Shown here piece by piece: positions 1-8,299 of a DNA stretch of 64,000 bases. Numbering within the stretch: the first letter of the stretch is position 1; each line of letters starts with the position of its first letter. A program made the translations under genes and the position numbers. The DNA is taken from the NCBI RefSeq assembly GCF_902499555.1, contig NZ_CABVMM010000006.1:62001-126000 (forward strand). The letters run 5' to 3'. Below the pieces are notes generated by a model. That model was not told where the DNA came from and searched no databases. It was given only the letters and a program-made list of their open reading frames with translations. The DNA comes from Mesonia oceanica (lineage in GTDB: Bacteria > Bacteroidota > Bacteroidia > Flavobacteriales > Flavobacteriaceae).

Positions 1-340
1 GATTAAAAAGTCCCACCATTCGGTCTTCGTCTTCTAGTCCACCGTACACGTTTTTAAGATTTCTTAAGCGCTCTGTATATAAACCGGCTATTCCTTTTCG
101 GGTAAGTGTGCCAATATCCCCACCGGAACCTTTTACCCACATCACTTCTACTTCTTCATTGGTAAGCGGATCTTTTTCGATGGTTTTACAACTGGTATTT
201 CCGCCTCCATAATTGGTGATTCTTAGATCGGCACCTAATATATTGGATCGGTATAAAAACAAAGCTACCTGATCGTCACCCAATTCGGCAGCTTTAGCTT
301 CATCCCAGAGATAGTCTACGTACTGAAAAGTTTTTTTCAT
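1..340 (-). CDS. Bifunctional aldolase/short-chain dehydrogenase, N-terminal part (RhaD/RhaE-like), cut by window edge
   Basis: The first 113 residues are visible, starting MKKTFQYVDYLWDEAK. They contain the stretch LRITNYGGGNTSCK, typical of the class II aldolase domain of fused rhamnulose-1-phosphate aldolase/lactaldehyde dehydrogenases. These enzymes split rhamnulose-1-phosphate into DHAP and lactaldehyde, and the C-terminal dehydrogenase domain (outside this window) oxidises or reduces the aldehyde. I identified the family by sequence pattern; the dehydrogenase half cannot be checked here. The start at 340 is supported by a TACATTTG promoter element at 371-378 that gives a leader of about 25 nt. 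The promoter carries the same operator as the glycan locus at 26-44 kb, which also contains a rhamnose mutarotase, so a role in rhamnose catabolism fits. Confidence 0.8.
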   Translation of the reverse strand, partial: MKKTFQYVDYLWDEAKAAELGDDQVALFLYRSNILGADLRITNYGGGNTSCKTIEKDPLTNEEVEVMWVKGSGGDIGTLTRKGIAGLYTERLRNLKNVYGGLEDEDRMVGLFN

Positions 341-695
341 TTTAATTTTATTGTTTCAATTTAAGCTTCTCAAATGTAATTGTTAACTCAAAAGCTACCA
401 TCCTGTAGTGTACTGCAAGGGCTATAAAATTATAGTTGCAAAAGGTAAAATAAGTTTATTTTATTTTTCTTAAAAAAGGAATAGGGAATTTACGAAATTT
501 ATGGATATTGCTTTAGAAAGCTTGTTTTATTTTTATGGGTAAGCTGAAGTGAATCGCAGCTATAAGTAAAAATAGAAGGAAATATTAAAAGGTTTGCTTA
601 CGCTTAAGTGCATAAGATCTTGATCTTAGTTTTTTGTGGTGATTGTTCGTAATCTTTATAGGGCTTCTTAGTCTCAAGCGTTACAGATATGCTCT
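341..695. other. Gene-free stretch upstream of the aldolase
   Basis: Apart from the promoter and operator at 371-416, I see only AT-rich sequence with no convincing coding potential or hairpin. It is the left boundary between the rhamnose gene and the defence island. Confidence 0.5.
371..416 (-). promoter_or_regulatory. Promoter and shared PUL operator (copy 1) upstream of the aldolase
   Basis: Read on the minus strand, 416-398 is GCAGTACACTACAGGATGG, then 19 bp, then TACATTTG (378-371), a perfect Bacteroidota -7 element. Four other promoters in the window have the same motif at the same 19-bp spacing. The motif sits where a -33 TTG would normally be, which suggests an activator site. Confidence 0.75.
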
Positions 696-944
696 ATGGA
701 ATTGTACCCGTGTTTATTCGAAAAATTTCTTAATTCAATAGATTTAGACCTAGACCCTTATCAATTTATCAATCTAACCAACCTTACTGTTAATACTTTT
801 ATCAATATTTATTTATTAAGTATCTCATTTTATACTGAAATACCATTGAATTTATTACTTGATATATCCTCAAATAAAATTAATGACAACTTACTAAGAA
901 AAACTTTTTGGCAGAATATTGAGAAATACAATTATCTTCTTTAA
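696..944 (+). CDS. Possible small hypothetical protein (82 aa)
   Basis: This open frame encodes a Leu/Ile/Asn-rich peptide that I do not recognise. It has no clear promoter, no partner gene and no motif. The composition is that of AT-rich sequence translated by chance, so it may not be a gene. It is listed because it is the only candidate between the aldolase and the first toxin-antitoxin pair. Confidence 0.2.
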   Translation: MELYPCLFEKFLNSIDLDLDPYQFINLTNLTVNTFINIYLLSISFYTEIPLNLLLDISSNKINDNLLRKTFWQNIEKYNYLL

Positions 945-1185
945 AAGTATCTTTAAATTGTTTTTCTATATCAAAAAGTTCAAATTCGTGTAGCGTAATA
1001 ATTTCTAATATCTATTTCTCTTTGAGTAAATACCGAATAAAAGTAAATAATTTGAGTAGCTTAACCAAGCGAAAGCTTGTATATGATCACTCTCATTACC
1101 TTTCCAAGTTTCCATCTTTAGTTTCTTGTTTTTATATAAAATATGTTGCATAGTATACATTGAATAAAGGATTCAAGAGATTTGT

Positions 1186-1193
1186 TATATTTG
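1186..1193 (+). promoter_or_regulatory. Candidate -7 element TATATTTG for the toxin-antitoxin operon
   Basis: TATATTTG matches the Bacteroidota -7 consensus and lies 17 bp before the antitoxin ATG at 1211. No TTTG is found at 19-21 bp upstream (a TTG lies 23 bp away), so the -33 match is weak. Its position argues against the upstream ATG at 1160 as the start. Confidence 0.45.
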
Positions 1194-1210
1194 TAATAAA
1201 AGTTAAGATT

Positions 1211-1450
1211 ATGGAAGCGATAGAATTAAGAGAGAAATGGAAAAAATCTATTAAGACAGTAGATGTACGTTTTCTACAAATGGTAGATGCCTTATATGAA
1301 GGTTATTTTAAAAATGAGGTGGTGGCCTACCATCCAGATGGAACACCTATGACCCGTCAAGAGTATAAAACCGCTTTAGACATTGCCGAAAGTCAAATAG
1401 AAAAGGGAGATTTTATGACTGCGGAAGAATTTGAAAAAGAGGAGAATTAA
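1211..1450 (+). CDS. Antitoxin of a RelE/ParE-type toxin-antitoxin pair
   Basis: The product is 79 residues (MEAIELREKWKKSIK...), acidic at its C-terminus (FEKEEN). It is probably the antitoxin, because its stop overlaps the start of a RelE/ParE-type toxin by one base (TAATG). I chose ATG 1211 over the in-frame ATG at 1160 because the promoter-like TATATTTG lies between them. I see no classical ribbon-helix-helix or HTH motif, so its DNA-binding mode is unclear. Its role is inferred from position, size and charge. Confidence 0.65.
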   Translation: MEAIELREKWKKSIKTVDVRFLQMVDALYEGYFKNEVVAYHPDGTPMTRQEYKTALDIAESQIEKGDFMTAEEFEKEEN

Positions 1451-1731
1451 TGCCAAGCAAAATTATTCAAATAGTTTGGACAAGACAAGCTAGAGAATCG
1501 CTTACAAGCATTTTAGATTACAGGTATAAAGATCTTCCCGCTGCAAGAAAAATCGTGAGAAAAGATATCATTCAAGCTTCCAAAAAAATTGTATTTACTG
1601 ACCAGTACCAGCAAGATGAAATCTTCCCAAACTATCGTAGAATAATTGTTAGGGATTACAAATTACTTTATAAAGAGCGAAAAGGGAGTGTATATATTCT
1701 GAATGTAGTATGTACCAAAGCTCACTATTAA
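1450..1731 (+). CDS. RelE/ParE-superfamily toxin
   Basis: This basic 93-residue protein has the hallmarks of the RelE/ParE fold: an N-terminal strand followed by helices (IVWTRQARESLTSILDYRY) and a C-terminal beta segment (NYRRIIVRDYKLLYKERKGSVYILNVV). Members cleave ribosome-bound mRNA (RelE) or poison gyrase (ParE); sequence alone does not decide which. The conserved Arg/Tyr pattern (RRIIVRDYKLLY) is typical. The start overlaps the antitoxin stop, so the two are translationally coupled. It marks the left end of the defence island. Confidence 0.8.
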   Translation: MPSKIIQIVWTRQARESLTSILDYRYKDLPAARKIVRKDIIQASKKIVFTDQYQQDEIFPNYRRIIVRDYKLLYKERKGSVYILNVVCTKAHY

Positions 1732-2170
1732 AAAATATACCAAGCTAACTACCTACCTACTGAACACTTCCCCACTACTTATTCTCACCCACTTCTTACT
1801 TCTCAACTCCAATAAATTCCTAATAACCTTGTTGTCCCTCTGAAACTTGAACTTGGTCTATCTCCCGATTACTTGCTGTGAAAAAATAGATAGGCTAAAA
1901 AATACGAATAAATAAAAGATAGTTTTACGCATAACAGTACGAATGCACTTAATAACTATTAATAATTATACATTTTACGGTTAACCGTAAAGTAAGTTTA
2001 AAGTTTTTTGTTAAATTTAGGATACACTAATACTGAAAACAGGATAATACTAATAAATATTTAAATACAATGAGTTAGTTGGCTACAATTTTATAAAATA
2101 TTCGTTTAAGAAACGAATTAACTTAATTCATCTCCACTCAACTATCTAATAATCAATACAAATAAATTTT
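1732..2170. other. Intergenic region with two perfect palindromes
   Basis: No gene is seen. TTTACGG-TTAA-CCGTAAA (1974-1991) is an 18-bp perfect palindrome. ATTCGTTT-AAG-AAACGAAT (2100-2118) has 8-bp perfect arms. Both lie upstream of the unknown gene at 2171 and look like protein-binding sites rather than terminators, as neither is followed by a T-run. Confidence 0.55.
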
Positions 2171-2860
2171 ATGGAAAAGATTACAGTAAAAGAATTAGTG
2201 GAATTCAGAGAAAAAACTTCTGACAAATCAAAAAGGAACTTTGCCCAGAAATTAAAATTACGAAAGCCAAAAGAAAAAGTAGATGGTAAAAAAGATGGAG
2301 GTGGCAATTATTGGTCAATAAGCAATAGCTGTATTCAAAACGTTTTTAAGGATAAAAATGAAGACTATTATGATTCTAAAATTGAGAAAGTAATTCAGAA
2401 GAAAGAAAATGAAGAAAGACAGCGATATAAAATAATGTATCAAAGAAATATCGATATCTTAAATAACTTTAAGGAATTTGATATCTTAAATTTAAGACCC
2501 AATAATATTCAAAATTTTGAATCTATTCATAAAGATCAAAAAATTATACCCATAAATAATTTTCCAATATATCTTAATCCAAATTTGATATTCACTTTCG
2601 AAAGAAATGGAAAAATAGAAATAGGTGGTATTATTCTAATATCCCAATTGGATGGTTATAAAAAATCTCAATTAGGAATGTTTTGTGAAATGCTTTCTAT
2701 GTTTTTAATGTCAAACTTTTCAGAAAATTATCAAATTGCAGAAGATTATTGCATTGCTATAGATACTTTCCTTTCTCAAACGATCACATATTCTGATTTA
2801 TCCAATGGTAAAATTCCATCATTAATTTTTTCTACTATTGAAGATATCAAAAAACTATAA
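2171..2860 (+). CDS. Unknown protein of the defence island (229 aa)
   Basis: I do not recognise a named family with certainty. Residues 1-40 are Lys-rich and helical (KELVEFREKTSDKSKRNFAQKLK). A Gly-rich turn (DGGGNYW) follows, then a charged helical region (about 65-95). Residues 130-180 form strand-like segments (LNPNLIFTFERNGKIEIGGIILISQLDGYKKSQLG) whose order resembles RecB/Cas4-type nuclease cores, but the usual D...ExK catalytic residues are not evident. If related to that fold, it may be inactive. It stands alone on the plus strand before the SIR2-like gene, with palindromes at 1974 and 2100 upstream. Its defence role is inferred from location only. Confidence 0.6.
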   Translation: MEKITVKELVEFREKTSDKSKRNFAQKLKLRKPKEKVDGKKDGGGNYWSISNSCIQNVFKDKNEDYYDSKIEKVIQKKENEERQRYKIMYQRNIDILNNFKEFDILNLRPNNIQNFESIHKDQKIIPINNFPIYLNPNLIFTFERNGKIEIGGIILISQLDGYKKSQLGMFCEMLSMFLMSNFSENYQIAEDYCIAIDTFLSQTITYSDLSNGKIPSLIFSTIEDIKKL

Positions 2861-3036
2861 AAGTATAATTACAGAAACAAAGAAAGAAAATGATTAATTC
2901 GACAAGTCCGCATGTAAGTTTCACCGTGGAAGAAAAGTGCTTTTAGTTTTGTTGATGCCTTCCCTGCTCTTTGTTATTGCGCTATTTTAGACAATAACTA
3001 ATTTAGTTATATTTGGAGAAGTGATATTGTGTATAT

Positions 3037-3066
3037 AAACGCCATGCGTTTATTCGCATGTTAGGC
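3037..3066 (+). other. attC-like structured sequence upstream of the SIR2 gene
   Basis: The sequence forms overlapping hairpins, AAACGC-CAT-GCGTTT (3037-3051) and ATGCG-TTTATT-CGCAT (3044-3059). It is followed directly by GTTAGGC (3060-3066), which matches the integron core site GTTRRRY. A second attC-like element lies at the end of the following gene. I find no integrase in the window, so the assignment is tentative. Confidence 0.35.
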
Positions 3067-3078
3067 TTAATTTTTAAG

Positions 3079-4185
3079 ATGAATAGTAGTATTTTAACCA
3101 CATCCGAAAAAGCATATAGTTATTTAGATAATACTAACTGGACATTATGTTTAGGAGCAGGAATATGTAAAGGTATTTTACCAGATTGGTTTGATCTCAC
3201 AAGAAATGTAGTTAATGAGATTTTCAATTTTAATTGGTCAGAAAATGATTTCAAAGAAAATATAGATAAAATAGGCTTTAGCTTAGATAGTTGGCTCCAA
3301 GCAGCACTCAACAAAAATTTAAAAGATGGTAATACGATCGATGATTTCAATTTTATCCTAGAAAAAAATTTATACCAAAATATTATTAGAAAAGCAGAAG
3401 ATTATCGCCTTGGTGAAGCCCTAGCAGTAATGATTCACAATCCACATTGGATTAAGAAAAAAGAATCAATAGGAATCGTAGAATTTTTCGAAAAAGAATA
3501 TTCCAATTCAACTTTAATTCAATTAAAAAATATTTTACTTGATTCTGATGATAAATTAACTAGACCAGAATCTATAATAACTTTTAATGCCGATCCATTA
3601 TTACATAGTCTAGTGGTTATTTTCGGGGTATATAATCATTATAAAAAAACTGGAGAATATAATTATCCTCAAGAAGATTATGTTAGAGTCACAAGACCTT
3701 TCGAAACAGGAAGGGAAAAGAAAATACCAATTCTTCATTTACATGGGGCTATATATCCACAAATTCCAGTTGATAGGAAAATTAAAAATGATTCTAGAGA
3801 TAATTTAATTTTTGCAGAAAGTTCATATTCAAAAGCTGCAGCTACGATGAGTGGTTGGGCACAGAATGTTTTCTCTTATACAGCCACTAATAGTAAAATG
3901 ATATTTTTAGGATTATCAATGTCAGATCCTAATATTAGAAAATGGTTGAATTGGAGTACGGAAAATATTAATAATCAATTGGATAGTTTTAAAGGCGACG
4001 ATAACAATAAAATTATAAAACATATTTGGATACAACCTAAACCCATAAATGAGAGCACACAAAAGTTTTTAGAAAACTCATTAATTCATCTTGGAACAAA
4101 ACCTGGTTGGATTAATTCTTGGCAGGATGTGGAAAAAGGAATTCTTAACCTTATGGGTAAAAAAACTAAGTCTAACAACGGTTAA
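3079..4185 (+). CDS. SIR2-like NAD-binding defence protein
   Basis: The SIR2 signature is spread over the protein (numbering from ATG 3079): LGAGI near 25-29, TFNAD near 168-172, HLHG near 220-223 with the expected catalytic His, and FLGLSMSDPNIRKWL near 283-297, typical of the SIR2_2/SIR2-like group. In known anti-phage systems such domains (ThsA, DSR, SIR2-HerA) cleave NAD+ on infection; the same activity here is inferred. No effector-sensing domain is fused, and the genes on either side are not obvious partners. An upstream ATG at 3058 is possible, but it lies inside the GTTAGGC-containing repeat, so 3079 is preferred. The attC-like sequences flanking the gene suggest it arrived as a cassette. 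Confidence 0.8.
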   Translation: MNSSILTTSEKAYSYLDNTNWTLCLGAGICKGILPDWFDLTRNVVNEIFNFNWSENDFKENIDKIGFSLDSWLQAALNKNLKDGNTIDDFNFILEKNLYQNIIRKAEDYRLGEALAVMIHNPHWIKKKESIGIVEFFEKEYSNSTLIQLKNILLDSDDKLTRPESIITFNADPLLHSLVVIFGVYNHYKKTGEYNYPQEDYVRVTRPFETGREKKIPILHLHGAIYPQIPVDRKIKNDSRDNLIFAESSYSKAAATMSGWAQNVFSYTATNSKMIFLGLSMSDPNIRKWLNWSTENINNQLDSFKGDDNNKIIKHIWIQPKPINESTQKFLENSLIHLGTKPGWINSWQDVEKGILNLMGKKTKSNNG

Positions 4186-4207
4186 TCACCAATAGCCGTT
4201 AACGTTA
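4170..4207 (+). other. attC-like sequence overlapping the 3' end of the SIR2 gene
   Basis: GTCTAAC (4170-4176) matches the integron site RYYYAAC. It is followed by AACGG-N14-CCGTT (4177-4200) and AACGTTA. The gene's stop codon falls inside the element, as is usual for cassette genes. The partner GTTRRRY core is imperfect, so this is a candidate only. Confidence 0.35.
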
Positions 4208-4304
4208 AAAAGAAAATAATTAACTTGACCAACACAACAGTCTAAGTTAGCAAATCTGCTTAATTCTTTCAACTATAGGAAAAGCTACAAATAAATGAAA
4301 TAAA

Positions 4305-4577
4305 ATGAAAGATTTACATAAAACCCTTTATGGTGAAGAAGCCGGCACCAAATTGAACCTATTGAAACAAGGCTTATTAGATATTGAAAAAAAGCATATT
4401 TCATATTTTAAATCTAGAAACTCAAAAATTGATTATGATGAGCATGATAGATTACATAATTATTATGGAATGATAAACAACTCTAGTAATATAATATTCG
4501 TAATTCATCCCGAATCAGATATTGATGAAACAATAAAGAAAGAATGTTATGAATTATTTATTGATGTATTCAAATGA
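4305..4577 (+). CDS. Small hypothetical protein coupled to the Shedu-like nuclease
   Basis: This 90-residue protein (MKDLHKTLYGEEAG...) has no family that I recognise. It is acidic and helical, with an Asp/Glu/His-rich middle (DYDEHDRLHNYYG). Its stop overlaps the start of the Shedu-like nuclease gene by four bases (ATGA), so the two are almost certainly co-translated. A partner, sensor or inhibitor of the nuclease is the natural guess, but nothing in the sequence proves it. Confidence 0.7.
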   Translation: MKDLHKTLYGEEAGTKLNLLKQGLLDIEKKHISYFKSRNSKIDYDEHDRLHNYYGMINNSSNIIFVIHPESDIDETIKKECYELFIDVFK

Positions 4578-5326
4578 ATTGGTATGAAAAATTTACTCCC
4601 GAAGTAAAGGTATCTATTTTAGAAAAGTGGATTACTTTATTAGACAAAAATTTGAATGAACGGTTTTATCAAACTTTTTTAACCAATCATGCGGGCTTGT
4701 TTCTTGCCAATGAAAATTGTCATTTGGTTATTGCAAAGTTAAAACTAGGAAGCGAGTTAGAAACAGACTTTGTCACCTTAACTGACGGCTTTAGCAACGG
4801 GAACCTGTTTGATCTCATTGAAATAAAACAACCTAATGCTACTTTATTCACTAGACAAGGATTGATTAGTGCAGATTTTAACAAAACTATTCAGCAAATA
4901 CGAGATTGGAAAAGATGGCTAATAGATAATAAAGCGTGGTTTAAAAAATACCTGCCAACTACAACTACCCGTGTTATTTCAAACAGTCATATAAAGTTTA
5001 GAATTATTATTGGGCGTCGTCTTGGCAATCCTTATGAAATAGAAAAGAGAAATCAAATTGCTGATGAGCTCGGTGCAGAAATAAGATCTTTTGATTACTT
5101 AACTGACAAGTTTAAGTCAAGAATGTTTTACCCTACCGCTTGGTTATCAGATGAAAATTATATGTATGAAGATGCCTTGGCAAATCCTTTCTATAAAGCT
5201 ATAACAGACGCAGAATGGAAAAAGTTTTGCACTAGCGATCAAATCTCAACATCTCATTTTTATAGTAAGCATGTAGAAGAAATATTAAGGCATAGAGTTT
5301 ATTCTAAAATTTCAAAAAATTATTAA
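4574..5326 (+). CDS. Shedu-like (DUF4263) PD-(D/E)xK nuclease
   Basis: The central region carries the nuclease core of the Shedu/DUF4263 family: SELETDFVTL (D65) followed by DLIEIKQPNATLF (E83, K85), then ADFNKTIQQIRDWKRW with the conserved Gln. This is the PD-(D/E)xK arrangement expected for metal-dependent DNA cleavage. Shedu (SduA) is an established single-gene anti-phage system. Here the protein is 250 residues, starts almost directly with the catalytic domain, and lacks a long N-terminal sensing domain. The preceding 90-aa gene overlaps it by 4 bp and two more genes follow within 8 bp, so sensing could be delegated to partners. Family assignment is from motif pattern. Confidence 0.8.
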   Translation: MNWYEKFTPEVKVSILEKWITLLDKNLNERFYQTFLTNHAGLFLANENCHLVIAKLKLGSELETDFVTLTDGFSNGNLFDLIEIKQPNATLFTRQGLISADFNKTIQQIRDWKRWLIDNKAWFKKYLPTTTTRVISNSHIKFRIIIGRRLGNPYEIEKRNQIADELGAEIRSFDYLTDKFKSRMFYPTAWLSDENYMYEDALANPFYKAITDAEWKKFCTSDQISTSHFYSKHVEEILRHRVYSKISKNY

Positions 5327-5333
5327 TCCTAAA

Positions 5334-5639
5334 ATGAACAATTGCATACAAACAACACAAGGGGTTTCTTACCAACTAAGTAAGTATTTAGGCTTTAGAA
5401 AAACACCCCAGACCGAGGAAGAAAAAGCGATTTGGAATGCTATAGCGAGATTAGCTAAGTTTATTGGGCAACAGGATCACTATATACACATGCTTCGGTT
5501 TAAGCCACTACACAAAGTTTGCAATTCCATCATCATAGCGGTAGTGCTAGATGATTTGTTAGATGATATGAATTCTGATCTATTTAAGGTAAGGTGTTAC
5601 CTTATTGACTATGATGCCAAGCATACTAGAAGCGTCTAA
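5334..5639 (+). CDS. Small hypothetical protein between Shedu-like and HNH genes
   Basis: The product is 101 residues and unrecognised. It has a helical middle (EEEKAIWNAIARLAKFIGQQDHYIHMLRF) and an Asp-rich segment (VVLDDLLDDMNSDLF). It starts 7 bp after the Shedu-like gene and stops 3 bp before the HNH gene, so it belongs to the same operon. The tight spacing suggests a product used together with one of the two nucleases. It has no signal peptide or membrane segment. Confidence 0.65.
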   Translation: MNNCIQTTQGVSYQLSKYLGFRKTPQTEEEKAIWNAIARLAKFIGQQDHYIHMLRFKPLHKVCNSIIIAVVLDDLLDDMNSDLFKVRCYLIDYDAKHTRSV

Positions 5640-5642
5640 TAC

Positions 5643-6626
5643 ATGGAAGAACTCCTTACAAAATACACAAATTACTTTAAAAAACTTAACCGGGGTTATA
5701 GTAAAGGTTTAGGGAAAGCCCCACATAAACCTATCTTGTTGCTATCGGTAATGGAGTTAATGGCTAAAGGAGAGATTAGCATCAATAAGATTTTTATTAC
5801 TGGAGAACTGGTGCTAGCTTTTAAAAACAACTGGCAAAAATTGGTAACCACGGGACATACGCCCAACTTTTCGTTACCTTTTTTTCATTTAAAAAATGAA
5901 CCTTTTTGGGAGTTGGAGACCCGCCCGGGAATGGAGTTGCCCATTACTAAATCCAGAAGTATTAAAAGCTTCCCCAAACTAAAAGAAACTGTAGCTTTTG
6001 CTTGCTTAGAGGAAGGTTTGTTTGCCTTGCTCCTCACCCCCCTCTACCGCCAAATCTTGACCGAAGTCTTGTTGGATACTTATTTCCCCGAAACTAAAGG
6101 GAATTTTTCTTTAATGGGAGTGAACGCCACCCAGCAACAACTAGAATACGAACTACTAAACGAACCGGGGGAAATTTACCGGGAACACCTTAAGCAATTA
6201 AAAGCCACCTTAAAAGAGAACGAGTTTTTAGAAGAGGTGTTTGTACGGGGAAGTCTATTTAAAAAGACAGTACCTAGAATTTATGAGTATACGTGTTGCA
6301 TCTCTGGCATGAAAATTAACACCCATGCTAACATTCAAATGGTAGATGCTTGCCATATTCGTCCGTTTAGCCTTTCTAACGACGATACCATCCCCAACGG
6401 GATTAGCCTCTCGCCCAACCTGCACCGGGCATTTGATCGGGGCTTAATTTGCATAAATAAGGACTATCGGGTAGAGGTAAGCCCCGACCTTACAGAAAGT
6501 GAGTCGGTTTACGGCCTTCGTCAGTTTGATGGGGTGGCAATACGCCTTCCAGAAAAGAAGCGCCATTACCCATCGCCAGAAGGGCTTGCATGGCATCGGG
6601 AACAGGTGTTTTTGGGGGAGGGATAG
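5643..6626 (+). CDS. HNH endonuclease, putative restriction enzyme (COG3440-like)
   Basis: The C-terminal half has a complete HNH core: CCISGM near 218-224, DACHIRPFS near 238-246, then NGISLSPNLHRAFDRGLI, the usual N...H arrangement that binds the metal and scissile phosphate. The N-terminal half (about 1-150) resembles the domain found before the HNH in predicted restriction endonucleases (APHKPILLLSVMELM...). Such enzymes cut DNA, often modified DNA. It is the last gene of the 4305-6626 operon and converges with McrBC. The 3' third is visibly more GC-rich than the SIR2 and Shedu genes, which suggests a separate origin. Confidence 0.82.
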   Translation: MEELLTKYTNYFKKLNRGYSKGLGKAPHKPILLLSVMELMAKGEISINKIFITGELVLAFKNNWQKLVTTGHTPNFSLPFFHLKNEPFWELETRPGMELPITKSRSIKSFPKLKETVAFACLEEGLFALLLTPLYRQILTEVLLDTYFPETKGNFSLMGVNATQQQLEYELLNEPGEIYREHLKQLKATLKENEFLEEVFVRGSLFKKTVPRIYEYTCCISGMKINTHANIQMVDACHIRPFSLSNDDTIPNGISLSPNLHRAFDRGLICINKDYRVEVSPDLTESESVYGLRQFDGVAIRLPEKKRHYPSPEGLAWHREQVFLGEG

Positions 6627-7009
6627 GGTTTTAAAAGTTTATTAAAATCAATTATATTTTTTTTTAAAATCAAAAACTTACAATAAACTATTGATTATTT
6701 TAAATGTTGCTGAATTACAAGCAATGAAAGAAACACTTAAACAGATAAAATTGATTTTTTCAAATTACTATCTAGCTACTATAATATGATTAATTCACGT
6801 GGAATTAGATGGGAGAATAGAACTAAGGACTACAAACCATGTCACATATTTTAGATAATAAAATTGATTCTGAAGATATGGTTTCCGGTAAAGTGTGAAA
6901 TTTGGATTTTTTACCATCAATATCATTAGAAGTCAAATACAAAGATTAACATTTACTTAAAAAAATATTGATAATTCCCAAAGATCTAATTCATGTTAAA
7001 TTAAAAATC
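6627..7009. other. Gap between convergent HNH and mcrC genes
   Basis: The stretch is AT-rich with no convincing gene. Only a short open stretch beginning MSHILDNKIDSEDMVSGKV (from 6840) stands out; it stops after 19 codons and may be decayed coding sequence. There is no clear terminator hairpin. Confidence 0.4.
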
Positions 7010-8299
7010 TTAAACAATCGGCAGAACAACACCCAATTTATAAATATTCATATAATCGGGTATAGGGTTTTGTTTTAAATCATTACCGGTTATTTTTTCT
7101 AAACCTGTTTCCTGATCAGGGTAAATAATTAAACAGTCTATGAGCTTATTATAGTCTTTATCACCATAAAGAGTTTCATAAACCTTTTTAAGACGTGCAT
7201 AACCACTCACTTGGCGCATATCTTGATTATTTCTGCCATTTAAATAGCTAGGTTTATACTTTGCATCAATCACCATTTTATACGTCTCCGTATTTAGTAA
7301 ATAATCAAGCTCACTGCCCCTGTTTTTAAATTGAAAAGAAACAGCTGCTCCAAAATGATCTTTGAGCAAACTAAGGGTATAGAATTCGAAAAGCTTACTC
7401 ATATCTATCCAAAAAGGTGGGATTTCTACTTTCTCTTTAGTTTGCGATTTAATGTTATAGCCATAGCGTTTGATGATATATCTGGCTAATGTTAAAGCCT
7501 CATCATATTCTTTAAATAAACTTCCAGATTTTCGTTGAGGCACCTCATTAAGGCTTACTTGTGTAGAAACCTGATTAAAAGCAGGGTTAATATAATTATA
7601 CAAATCCTTCAGCCCCTTGGCCTCGGTAAGTTTATTAAAACTCGGCAAATAAGCTTTCGATAATTCAAATGCCTTATTTAAAAGCTTATTTTCTGGAGTA
7701 TTAACACCAAATTCTTCAAATTGACAATAGGTATGTAAGTTTTTATTTTGGGCTAGGTTATGCTTGATGGTCTTTGATATCAGCACTTTTCCTTTTACTC
7801 GGCTTTGTAAATTATGTTCAACCTTATAATATGACTTTTTAAGTCCTTTTTTTACAATACTTCTTAAAACACCTAAAAATTCAATTATTAAAAACGGAGT
7901 CAAAAAATCCTGATGCTGTTCTATTTCAATTTTAGGCTCTTCCCACTTTACCTCAACAAGCTCCTCTATCTCCTGAGTAACCTCAGGGTGCTTCATACAA
8001 TGCAGCAACATCTTCAAGTAATCGGTCTGCCTTTCTGTATCATCAATCTTCGGAATTACTTGTATCGGTAATTTATTTGGTATTACCCAATCCACACCGA
8101 TGTAATAATTGGTTTTAACGGCATACTCTCCAAGCTCTTGATCAATACAATTAATTTCATAGCAATGCTCTAACTGCTCTCTGTTTCGGTGTGTTTTCTT
8201 AAAGGTTTTCGAAAAGAACTCCCCTTCTTCAACTTTAAGGAATTCGTGAGTAACGGGAGTGATTTCCTTAAAACCTTCATGTTCTGAAAATTGAAGCAT
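7010..8299 (-). CDS. mcrC: McrC-family nuclease subunit of an McrBC restriction system
   Basis: At 429 residues it has the usual McrC length. The N-terminal half carries the family's beta-rich DNA-contacting region. The C-terminal half has the PD-(D/E)xK site GSELDYLL (near 328-334) followed by MVIDAKYKP (near 342-350), the D...DxK set that cuts DNA. McrC associates with the McrB GTPase ring and cleaves when translocating complexes meet on modified DNA. Its ATG overlaps the mcrB stop by one base (TAATG), so the pair is coupled. The assignment follows from the combination of motifs and partner. Confidence 0.9.
   Translation of the reverse strand: MLQFSEHEGFKEITPVTHEFLKVEEGEFFSKTFKKTHRNREQLEHCYEINCIDQELGEYAVKTNYYIGVDWVIPNKLPIQVIPKIDDTERQTDYLKMLLHCMKHPEVTQEIEELVEVKWEEPKIEIEQHQDFLTPFLIIEFLGVLRSIVKKGLKKSYYKVEHNLQSRVKGKVLISKTIKHNLAQNKNLHTYCQFEEFGVNTPENKLLNKAFELSKAYLPSFNKLTEAKGLKDLYNYINPAFNQVSTQVSLNEVPQRKSGSLFKEYDEALTLARYIIKRYGYNIKSQTKEKVEIPPFWIDMSKLFEFYTLSLLKDHFGAAVSFQFKNRGSELDYLLNTETYKMVIDAKYKPSYLNGRNNQDMRQVSGYARLKKVYETLYGDKDYNKLIDCLIIYPDQETGLEKITGNDLKQNPIPDYMNIYKLGVVLPIV

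Noticed and set aside
1160..1210. Upstream in-frame start for the first antitoxin
   Set aside because: The added residues (MNKGFKRFVIFVIKVKI) overlap the promoter-like TATATTTG, and the shorter product fits antitoxin size.
2030..2060. ACAGGATAATACT as a sixth PUL operator
   Set aside because: Only the core matches; there is no CAGTA half on the correct side and no -7 box at 19 bp.
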